Source: DATGYC01 sp035298385 (lineage in GTDB: Bacteria > Bacillota > Sulfobacillia > Symbiobacteriales > Symbiobacteriaceae). From it: a DNA stretch of 5,811 bases. The DNA lies in assembly GCA_035298385.1 (NCBI GenBank), contig DATGYC010000242.1, forward strand, positions 1 to 5,811, in the 5' to 3' direction. The first letter of the stretch is position 1, and every line of letters begins with the position of its first letter. Below the pieces are notes generated by a model. It had not been told where the DNA came from. It saw nothing but the letters and a program-made list of their open reading frames with translations, and ran no database searches. Below, one piece after another: positions 1 to 5,569 of the stretch. The translations under genes were made by a program, and so were the position numbers.

Positions 1-1232
1 AGATCGGTACCTACCGTGGCCGTCACGCTCGGGTTCAGCTGAAGCCGGGCCAGGTCGCTAGCGCTGTGAACACCCTCGCCGCTGCCGTGGCGGGTGAGAA
101 GATCGCCGACGAGCTGATCCAGGCTGTCGCTGGCCTGATCACCGGCGCGATGAACAACAAGGTCGCCTTCGTCTGGGGCGGCGACGACGCCGCAACCGGC
201 AACGCCCTGCTGGCGCTGGCTCAGGCCGTTAAGGCCACCGGCAAGACGGTCTCCGTCCTAATCCCGGGCGCCCAGTCCAACAGCCGAGGCGCCGAGGCGA
301 TGGGCCTGCTGCCGAACCTCTTCCCGGGCTTCCAGACCTCTGGCGAGACCGTTAAGAAGGCCTGGGGCGGCAAGAAGTTCCCGACCACCGCTGGCCTCAC
401 CACCGGTGAGATGCTGGCTGCGGCGGGTGGCGGCACCCTGAAGGCGCTCTACCTGACCTCGGCCAACCTGCTCTCGACCTGGTCGGATCGGGCTGTTGCC
501 GAGAAGGCGCTGACCAACGCCTTCGTCGTCACTCACGAGCTCTTCCTCAACGAGACCGCCCAGCTGGCCGACGTGATCCTCCCGGCCGCCACGGTCGGTG
601 AGAAGACCGGCACCCTGACCACCCTCGACGGCCTGGTGCAGTCCGTCAAGGCGGCCAAGCGGACCGAGGGCTCGGCCCAGCCGGATGGCGACATCCTCGT
701 CGCCGTGGCCTCGCAGATGGGCGCCACCCTGGCGACCGCTCCGGCCGAGACCGTCCGTGAGATCGGCCGCGTCGCTGTGAAGCTGGAGGAGGGGGCCTAC
801 ATCGCTGGCGCTCCTTTATCCCCGAATGGGGGCGCCAACCTCCTGCCGAAGGCTGAGGCTACTGCCACCCCGGCGGGTCTCGTGCTCGTCCCGGTCGAGC
901 GGCTCTACGCCGGCGGTTCCACCTCGCTCTTCGATACGCACTTTACCAACGGCGGTGACAAGCCGGGCCGCACGGCCCAGGTTCGCCCGCTGCCCACGGC
1001 CCTGATCAACCCGGTCGATGCCAAGGCCCAGGGCCTGACCACCGGCGCCCAGATCGAGCTGACCGCCAACGGTGCGGCGCTCCACCTGACCGTCCAGGTG
1101 GCCAAGTCCGTCGTCCCCGGCACCGTTCAGGTGATCAAGGGTCTGCCTGAAGCCCCGATCAACGCGCTGACCAAGGCGGGCGCCCCCGTGGCTGTCACCC
1201 TTGCGAGGCTCGGTGTGGAGGTCGCTGACTAA
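1..1232 (+). CDS. nuoG: NADH-quinone oxidoreductase subunit G, C-terminal part (5' end outside window)
   Basis: Partial gene. The reading frame is open from base 3 to the TAA at 1230-1232, giving 409 visible residues, so the internal GTG at 66 is not the real start. NuoG is the large iron-sulfur subunit of the complex I peripheral arm. Its N-terminal part, not seen here, normally carries the FeS clusters; the rest is a molybdopterin-oxidoreductase fold without a working cofactor. Visible family signs are NSRGAEAMGLLP (from base 279), then ETAQLADVILPA (from base 552) followed by EKTGT, which match the ADVVLPA..EK.GT block of NuoG and related enzymes. A C-terminal beta domain follows (roughly bases 900-1220, with INPVDAKAQGL) resembling the molydopterin-dinucleotide-binding domain. 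The GTxxNxEGRxQ motif is degenerate (GTLTTLDGLVQ). Its stop directly abuts nuoH. The family is clear; the exact subunit rests on context as well as motifs. Confidence 0.93.
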   Translation, partial: IGTYRGRHARVQLKPGQVASAVNTLAAAVAGEKIADELIQAVAGLITGAMNNKVAFVWGGDDAATGNALLALAQAVKATGKTVSVLIPGAQSNSRGAEAMGLLPNLFPGFQTSGETVKKAWGGKKFPTTAGLTTGEMLAAAGGGTLKALYLTSANLLSTWSDRAVAEKALTNAFVVTHELFLNETAQLADVILPAATVGEKTGTLTTLDGLVQSVKAAKRTEGSAQPDGDILVAVASQMGATLATAPAETVREIGRVAVKLEEGAYIAGAPLSPNGGANLLPKAEATATPAGLVLVPVERLYAGGSTSLFDTHFTNGGDKPGRTAQVRPLPTALINPVDAKAQGLTTGAQIELTANGAALHLTVQVAKSVVPGTVQVIKGLPEAPINALTKAGAPVAVTLARLGVEVAD

Positions 1233-2255
1233 ATGGCAGTATTTCTGAGCTCCTCCCCGTGGATCGCTCTCGCCTGGGTCACCGTCAAGGCTCTCCTGGT
1301 CGCTGGCGCCATCCTGACCGGCGCTGCGCTCTACCTGACCGCCCTGCGCAAGACGCTCGGCTACTTCACCTACCGCCTCGGGCCGACGCGCGTCGGCCCC
1401 TGGGGCCTCTTCCAGGTCATCGCTGACGCCGTCAAGATGATGATCAAGGAGGATATCCTCCCGGAGAAGGCTGACAAGGCCGTCTTCCGCCTCGCCCCGA
1501 TCATCTTCATGTTCACCGCCGTCTCGGCGATGGCCATCATCCCCTGGGGCCCGTCCGACTCCGTCTTCGCCAGCTACGTGGCTGACCCGAACGCCGGCAT
1601 CCTGGTCTTCCTGGCGCTCGGTGCGATCTCGGTCTACGGCGTCGCCCTCGGTGGCTGGGCCTCGCAGAACAAGTACTCGCTGATGGGCTCGCTCCGCTCC
1701 ACCGCCCAGATGATCTCCTACGAGCTCGCCATGGGCATGGCCGTGATCGGTATCATCATCGCCACGGGCTCGACCCGTCTGACGGATATCGTCAACGCCC
1801 AGCATGCGTGGCCGTTCATCGCCCCGCAGATCCTCGGCTTCATCGTCTACTACATCTCGGCCCTGGCCGAGACCTCGCACGTCCCCTTCGACCTCCCCGA
1901 GGCCGAGTCGGAGCTGGTCGGCGGTTACTTCACTGAGTACGCCGGCATGCGCTTCGGTCTCTACTTCCTCGGTGAGCTCGTCGCTCAGCTGGTGCAGGCC
2001 TGCCTGATCTCCCTGCTCTTCCTCGGCGGCTGGAACGTCCCGTTCTTCCTCGCCTGGATTCCGGGCATCGCGGTCATCCCGGCTACCCTCTGGTTCGTGC
2101 TGAAGGTCTGTTTCGTGATCTTCACCTTCCTCTGGATCCGGGCGACGATGCCGCGTATGCGCTATGACCGCCTGATGTCCTTCGGCTGGAAGTTCCTCCT
2201 GCCGGTCTCGGCCCTGAACCTGATCATTCAGGCCGTCTGGGTTGCGCTGTTCTAA
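1233..2255 (+). CDS. nuoH: NADH-quinone oxidoreductase subunit H (ND1 homologue)
   Basis: Membrane subunit of 340 residues, a normal length for NuoH, which builds the quinone pocket with NuoB/NuoD and connects the peripheral arm to the pumping arm. Visible signatures are GPTRVGPWGLFQVIADAVK (residues 50-68), KEDILP (72-77), GSLRSTAQMISYE (152-164), PFDLPEAESELVGGY (218-232) with acidic residues Glu223, Glu225, Glu227 and then Glu235 in TEYAG, and WIRATMPRMRYDRLM (301-315). About eight hydrophobic helices are apparent. The ATG follows the nuoG TAA with no gap, and a GGAGG at 1217-1221 inside nuoG sits 11 bases upstream, supporting translational coupling. Two near-invariant positions differ: the glutamate of E-R-[RK] is Leu38, and the Arg two residues before PFD is His216. 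The identification is secure. Confidence 0.98.
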   Translation: MAVFLSSSPWIALAWVTVKALLVAGAILTGAALYLTALRKTLGYFTYRLGPTRVGPWGLFQVIADAVKMMIKEDILPEKADKAVFRLAPIIFMFTAVSAMAIIPWGPSDSVFASYVADPNAGILVFLALGAISVYGVALGGWASQNKYSLMGSLRSTAQMISYELAMGMAVIGIIIATGSTRLTDIVNAQHAWPFIAPQILGFIVYYISALAETSHVPFDLPEAESELVGGYFTEYAGMRFGLYFLGELVAQLVQACLISLLFLGGWNVPFFLAWIPGIAVIPATLWFVLKVCFVIFTFLWIRATMPRMRYDRLMSFGWKFLLPVSALNLIIQAVWVALF

Positions 2256-2260
2256 GGTAG

Positions 2261-2266
2261 AGGAGG
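2261..2266 (+). promoter_or_regulatory. Shine-Dalgarno supporting the TTG start of nuoI
   Basis: AGGAGG lies 9 bases before a TTG at 2276 in the short nuoH-nuoI gap. A perfect core at good spacing is the main reason to accept TTG over the in-frame ATG at 2309, which lacks a comparable site. Confidence 0.8.
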
Positions 2267-2275
2267 CGACACGAC

Positions 2276-2773
2276 TTGTTTACTTCCGTTGGTAACCTTG
2301 CCAAGGGCATGGCGATGACCCTGAAGGTCCTCTTCCGGCCTAAGGTGACGATCCGCTACCCCGAAGAGAAGAAGCAGCGTGCTGACCGCTTCCGCGGCCG
2401 TCACGAACTGCGCACCTATGAGAACGGCCTGGAGATGTGCATCGGCTGCGAGCTCTGCCAGGTCGCCTGCCCCGCCAACGTCATCACCGTCCTCGCGGCG
2501 GAGAATGACCCGGCCCATCCGCACGCCCCGGGCGAGCGGTACGGCTACAAGTACCAGGTCGACCTGCTGCGCTGCATCTTCTGCGGTCTGTGTGAAGAGG
2601 CCTGCCCGACCGAGTGCCTCCACCTGACCCAGGACTTCGAAATGGCCGACTACACCCGTGAGTCCCTGGTTCTCCAGAAGGACCAGCTGGTCAACCGGCA
2701 GCCCTCCAAGTTCAAGGTCCCGACGCACGTCTACCCGACGTACGTGGGCCGCAAGGCGGTGAAGCATCAGTGA
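2276..2773 (+). CDS. nuoI: NADH-quinone oxidoreductase subunit I, 2x[4Fe-4S] (TYKY homologue)
   Basis: A 165-residue 8Fe ferredoxin-type subunit of the complex I connecting arm. It holds clusters N6a and N6b, which pass electrons to N2 in NuoB and on to quinone. Two CxxCxxCxxxCP motifs are intact: Cys55/58/61/65 and Cys100/103/106/110. In the usual ferredoxin pattern the last Cys of each motif ligates the other cluster. Upstream is the family block VTIRYPE (24-30) and RFRGRHEL (38-45), and the N-terminus (GNLAKGMAMTLKVLF) looks like the amphipathic anchor that packs on NuoH. The start is TTG at 2276, chosen for its strong Shine-Dalgarno; the ATG at residue 12 would cut into the anchor helix. 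The TGA stop overlaps the GTG start of nuoJ. Length is typical. Confidence 0.97.
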   Translation: MFTSVGNLAKGMAMTLKVLFRPKVTIRYPEEKKQRADRFRGRHELRTYENGLEMCIGCELCQVACPANVITVLAAENDPAHPHAPGERYGYKYQVDLLRCIFCGLCEEACPTECLHLTQDFEMADYTRESLVLQKDQLVNRQPSKFKVPTHVYPTYVGRKAVKHQ

Positions 2774-3276
2774 CCGCTCTCTTCTTGATTGCTGGCCTGA
2801 TGGCGATCGCTGGTGTCCTCGGCGTCATCTTCGCTAAGGCGCCGATCCATCAGGTCCTCGCGACCGTCCTTTCGTTCTTTGGTCTCGCCGCCCTCTACCT
2901 CAGCCTGGAGGCTGAGTTCATGGCGGTGATCCAGATCATCGTCTACGGCGGCGCCGTCATGATCCTCTTCCTCTTCGTCATCGGCCTGCTCTCGGCGAAC
3001 CAGGACCCGAAGGAGAAGGAGCAGGAGGATCGGGGTCCCGCTCTGGCGATCGGCTTCGCCCTCGGCGGCGGCGTCCTCGTCATGCTGGCCATCGCCGGTC
3101 TGTCGAAGAAGATCGACGCCTCTGCGATCGCCAAGCTCCCGGCGGGCTTTGGCACCGTCAAGGCCTTCGGTGCCGAGCTGCTGACCACGAACCTGCTACC
3201 GTTTGAAATCCTGGCGTTCGTCCTGATGGTCGCCGTTGTCGGCGTTGTCATCCTGGTCGGCCGCCAGAAGGGTTAA
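2770..3276 (+). CDS. nuoJ: NADH-quinone oxidoreductase subunit J (ND6 homologue)
   Basis: Membrane subunit of 168 residues with about five hydrophobic helices. NuoJ sits between NuoH and NuoK, and its third helix carries a pi-bulge that changes during coupling. That region is clear: LEAEFMAVIQIIVYGGAVMILFLFVI (residues 46-71), with Tyr59 at the same number as the conserved E. coli Tyr59. The C-terminal helix block LLPFEILAFVLMVAVVGVVIL (142-162) also matches the family. A charged segment (DPKEKEQEDR, 79-88) follows the third helix. The start is GTG, sharing 4 bases with the nuoI TGA stop, a typical arrangement for coupled translation. An AAGGCGG at 2753-2759 is a moderate ribosome-binding site. 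No ATG offers a better start. Confidence 0.96.
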   Translation: MTALFLIAGLMAIAGVLGVIFAKAPIHQVLATVLSFFGLAALYLSLEAEFMAVIQIIVYGGAVMILFLFVIGLLSANQDPKEKEQEDRGPALAIGFALGGGVLVMLAIAGLSKKIDASAIAKLPAGFGTVKAFGAELLTTNLLPFEILAFVLMVAVVGVVILVGRQKG

Positions 3277-3285
3277 GGAGGGAGG
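3275..3285 (+). promoter_or_regulatory. Extended Shine-Dalgarno of nuoK
   Basis: The nuoJ stop codon runs into AAGGAGGGAGG, which contains two overlapping GGAGG cores. The second ends 8 bases before the nuoK ATG at 3294, the first 12 bases before it. It is the strongest ribosome-binding site in the window. Confidence 0.75.
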
Positions 3286-3293
3286 ACGCTATC

Positions 3294-3596
3294 ATGGCTT
3301 CGATTAATGCCTACGTGGCCCTCGCCTCCGTGCTCTTCGCCCTGGGTGGCATCGGCGTGCTCGTCCGCCGGTCTCCCATCACGATCCTGATGTCCGTGGA
3401 GCTGATGTTGAACGCAGCCAATCTGCTCTTCATCACCTTCAGCCGCCTGCATGGCAATCAGGACGGCCAGACGATGGCCTTCCTGGTGATCACCCTCGCA
3501 GCGGCGGAGGTCGCGATCGGCCTCGCGATCATCGTGCTCGCCTTCCGCAAGAAGGCCCACGTTGATATCGAAGAGATCACGGAGCTGAAGAACTAA
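3294..3596 (+). CDS. nuoK: NADH-quinone oxidoreductase subunit K (ND4L homologue)
   Basis: A 100-residue, three-helix membrane subunit of the complex I pumping arm, the usual NuoK length. It shares fold and function with MrpC-type antiporter subunits and helps form the proton path next to NuoN. Both essential membrane glutamates are present and fall at the E. coli numbers: Glu36 in SVELMLNAANLL and Glu72 in LAAAEVAIGLA. The RRSP loop (25-28) and NQDGQ loop (55-59) are also typical. Start ATG with a strong Shine-Dalgarno; 17 bases separate it from nuoJ and 23 from nuoL. Nothing in it looks unusual, in contrast to neighbouring nuoH and nuoL. Confidence 0.98.
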   Translation: MASINAYVALASVLFALGGIGVLVRRSPITILMSVELMLNAANLLFITFSRLHGNQDGQTMAFLVITLAAAEVAIGLAIIVLAFRKKAHVDIEEITELKN

Positions 3597-3598
3597 CC

Positions 3599-3605
3599 GG
3601 AAGGA
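3599..3605 (+). promoter_or_regulatory. Weakly placed Shine-Dalgarno of nuoL
   Basis: GGAAGGA is the only purine-rich site before nuoL and leaves 14 bases to the ATG at 3620, longer than normal. An in-frame TGA at 3608-3610 rules out any earlier nuoL start, so ATG 3620 stands. The last base of the site also opens an ATG-TGA start-stop pair at 3605-3610. Confidence 0.5.
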
Positions 3606-3619
3606 TGTGACCCTGTCCG

Positions 3620-5539
3620 ATGTCGCTCTTCTTGCCGGCGATTATTCTCCTGCCGCTACTTAGCGCCGCGGTCCTGGGCTTCTTCCGGAACTCCTGGTCG
3701 AAGCAACTGATCTCGGTCGTATCGTGCAGCGCGGTCGGCGCCTCCTTCCTGATGGTGCTGGCCCTTCTATTCAAGTTTAACGGCACCCACGAGCCGATCC
3801 ATGCGGTGCTGACCTCCTGGGGTCCGATCCTGCCCGAGTTCGGCCTCGTCGCTGACTCCCTCTCCCTCTGGTGGATGGTCGTCGTGACCGGTGCTGGCCT
3901 CCTGATCCACATCTACTCGACCGGCTACATGGTGGAGGACCTCTCCTTCGGCCGCTTCATGGCGAAGCTGAACTTCTTCATCTACGCCATGTCCCTGCTG
4001 GTCCTCTCCGACAACTTCGGCGGCCTGCTGATGGGCTGGGCGAACGTCGGTCTGGCCTCCTACATGCTGATCGGCTTCTACTTCAAGAAGCCCTCCGCCT
4101 CGGCTGCATCGATGAAGGCGTTCGTGATCAACATGATCGGTGAGGCTGGCATGATCGCCGGTATCGCCTTCATCTACGCCAACTACGGCACCCTGAAGTT
4201 CACCGAGGTCTTCGATGCGATCAAGGAGGGTGGCACGCCGCTCTTCTCGATCACGCTGATCGGCCTGCTGCTGCTGATGGGCGCCGCCGCCAAGTCGGCG
4301 CAGTTCCCGCTGCACACCTGGTTGCCGAACGCCATGGAGGGCCCGACCCCGGTCTCGGCCCTGATCCATGCGGCGACGATGGTTACCGCGGGCGTCTACC
4401 TGGTCTCCCGTGTCTACCCGATCTATGAGGCCTCGCACACCGCGGCCCTCACGGTCGCGTGGATCGGTGCGATCGGCGCCCTCGGCGGTTCGCTGATCGC
4501 CCTCGGTCAGACCGACATCAAGCGCATCCTCGCCTTCTCGACCCTCTCGCAGGTCGGCTACATGTTCCTGGGCAACGGCCTGGGCGCCTACGTGGCCGCC
4601 GACTTCCACTTCCTGACCCACGCCTTCTTCAAGGCGGCGCTCTTCCTGGGCGCCGGTATCGTGGTCCACCACTACAACGGTGACCAGGATATCCGCCGGA
4701 TGGGTGGCCTCTGGCAGAAGGATAAGTTCGCGGGTTGGGTCTTCCTGATCGGCGCCCTGGCCCTGATCGGCCTGCCGCCCTTCGCCGGCTTCTTCTCCAA
4801 GGATGAGATCCTGGCTGCGGCCTGGGATCACAACAAGGTCCTCTTCGTCATCGGCCTGGCCGGTGCGGCGATGACCGCCATCTACAACACCCGCCTCTTC
4901 GCCCTCGTCTTCCTCGGCAAGCCCTATGAGGCCCCGAAGGCGGCTGCGGCTAAGAAGGGCAAGAAGCACGACGATCACGGCCACGACGCTCATGGTCACG
5001 ATCATGACCACCACCACGCTACCCCGAAGTCGATGTCGGTGCCGGTTGGCATCCTGACCTTCCTCTCGGTCGTCGCTGGTGCGGTCATCTTCATGGGTCA
5101 CACCCAGGTGCACTTCCTGGAGCACTCCTTCGAGCAGCTCCACCTGGAGGCGGAGCCGATCAACTGGCTCGTCGCCGGTCTCTCGATCGTCATCGCCCTC
5201 GCCGGCATCGGCATCGGCATGCTGCTCTACGGCCCGAACGGCAAGCTCCGTGCAAAGGAGCTCGACCTGAACGCCAAGGGCGGCGCCCTGCTGAACATGC
5301 TCTACGTCGATCAGATCTACGCCTTCCTCTTCGTCCAGCCGGTCCGTGACCTGGCGGAGGTGATCGGCGTCTCGTTCGACCCGAAGGGCGTCGACGGCGT
5401 GGTCAACGGCCTGGGTGAGTCCGCTCGCCTCATCGGCTCGGACTTGCGGGCGCTGCAGTCTGGTCACACGACCCGGTACATCGCCTCGATCTTCGTGGGC
5501 GTCGTCCTGGTGCTGGCCTACTTCGTGCTCGTTATCTAA
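3620..5539 (+). CDS. nuoL: NADH-quinone oxidoreductase subunit L (ND5 homologue) with altered TM5/TM6 channel residues
   Basis: The distal antiporter-like proton-pumping subunit of complex I: 639 residues, about 16 helices, plus the long lateral helix (roughly 545-600, including YVDQIYAFLFVQP) and final anchor helix (619-638) that separate NuoL from NuoM/NuoN. Conserved channel residues seen are Lys225 in AAAKSAQFPLHTWLPNAM (TM7), His250, Lys301 in QTDIKRILAFSTLSQVGYM, His330, His334 and Lys338 in HFLTHAFFKAALF, and Lys394 in GFFSKDEIL (TM12). The exception is TM5: the motif W-E-G-V-G-L-x-S-Y reads WANVGLASY, so Ala141 replaces the key glutamate (E. coli Glu144). In TM6, N-R-[IV]-G-D reads NMIGE (Met172, Glu175). 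A His/Asp-rich loop spans 450-466. The start ATG is fixed by an upstream in-frame stop. The frame is intact, with no sign of decay. Confidence 0.97.
   Translation: MSLFLPAIILLPLLSAAVLGFFRNSWSKQLISVVSCSAVGASFLMVLALLFKFNGTHEPIHAVLTSWGPILPEFGLVADSLSLWWMVVVTGAGLLIHIYSTGYMVEDLSFGRFMAKLNFFIYAMSLLVLSDNFGGLLMGWANVGLASYMLIGFYFKKPSASAASMKAFVINMIGEAGMIAGIAFIYANYGTLKFTEVFDAIKEGGTPLFSITLIGLLLLMGAAAKSAQFPLHTWLPNAMEGPTPVSALIHAATMVTAGVYLVSRVYPIYEASHTAALTVAWIGAIGALGGSLIALGQTDIKRILAFSTLSQVGYMFLGNGLGAYVAADFHFLTHAFFKAALFLGAGIVVHHYNGDQDIRRMGGLWQKDKFAGWVFLIGALALIGLPPFAGFFSKDEILAAAWDHNKVLFVIGLAGAAMTAIYNTRLFALVFLGKPYEAPKAAAAKKGKKHDDHGHDAHGHDHDHHHATPKSMSVPVGILTFLSVVAGAVIFMGHTQVHFLEHSFEQLHLEAEPINWLVAGLSIVIALAGIGIGMLLYGPNGKLRAKELDLNAKGGALLNMLYVDQIYAFLFVQPVRDLAEVIGVSFDPKGVDGVVNGLGESARLIGSDLRALQSGHTTRYIASIFVGVVLVLAYFVLVI
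4967..5017 (+). other. His/Asp-rich loop inside nuoL
   Basis: Codons 450-466 of nuoL encode nine His and five Asp in 17 residues, preceded by a Lys/Ala-rich run (AAAAKKGKK). The loop lies between the helix ending TRLFALVFLG (TM13) and the one starting SVPVGILTF (TM14); by the E. coli topology this is the cytoplasmic side. Shorter His-rich loops occur here in many NuoL proteins. Metal binding is possible but not shown; it may be a tolerated low-complexity insert. Confidence 0.85.
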
Positions 5540-5556
5540 TCTCGGCACTCAGACTG

Positions 5557-5564
5557 AGGAGGGG
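5557..5564 (+). promoter_or_regulatory. Shine-Dalgarno supporting the GTG start of nuoN
   Basis: AGGAGGGG lies in the 30-base gap after nuoL, with the AGGAGG core ending 7 bases before a GTG at 5570. This fixes the GTG as the start of the next gene. Confidence 0.78.
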
Positions 5565-5569
5565 CTCGC

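Noticed and set aside
66..68. GTG at 66 as a possible gene start
   Set aside because: The frame is open to the left edge and the product lacks the N-terminal two-thirds of NuoG, so this is an internal valine codon.
816..1880. 354-codon minus-strand frame spanning the nuoG-nuoH junction
   Set aside because: Same low-complexity charged composition; it crosses two clear plus-strand genes and has no homology I recognise.
2309..2311. ATG as an alternative start of nuoI
   Set aside because: No good Shine-Dalgarno precedes it, and it would remove part of the N-terminal amphipathic anchor. TTG 2276 has a perfect AGGAGG at proper spacing.
2252..2767. Minus-strand frame covering nearly all of nuoI
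   Set aside because: nuoI has eight perfectly placed ferredoxin cysteines on the plus strand; the antisense product shows no motif.
3767..5548. Long 593-codon open frame on the minus strand opposite nuoL
   Set aside because: Its translation is almost all Asp, Glu, Arg, His, Gln and Gly with no recognisable domain, as expected for the antisense of a hydrophobic, GC-rich gene. The plus-strand nuoL frame accounts for the conservation and codon bias.
5556..5569. Possible terminator or promoter in the nuoL-nuoN gap
   Set aside because: The gap is only 30 bases, is filled by the ribosome-binding site, and shows no stem followed by a T-run.
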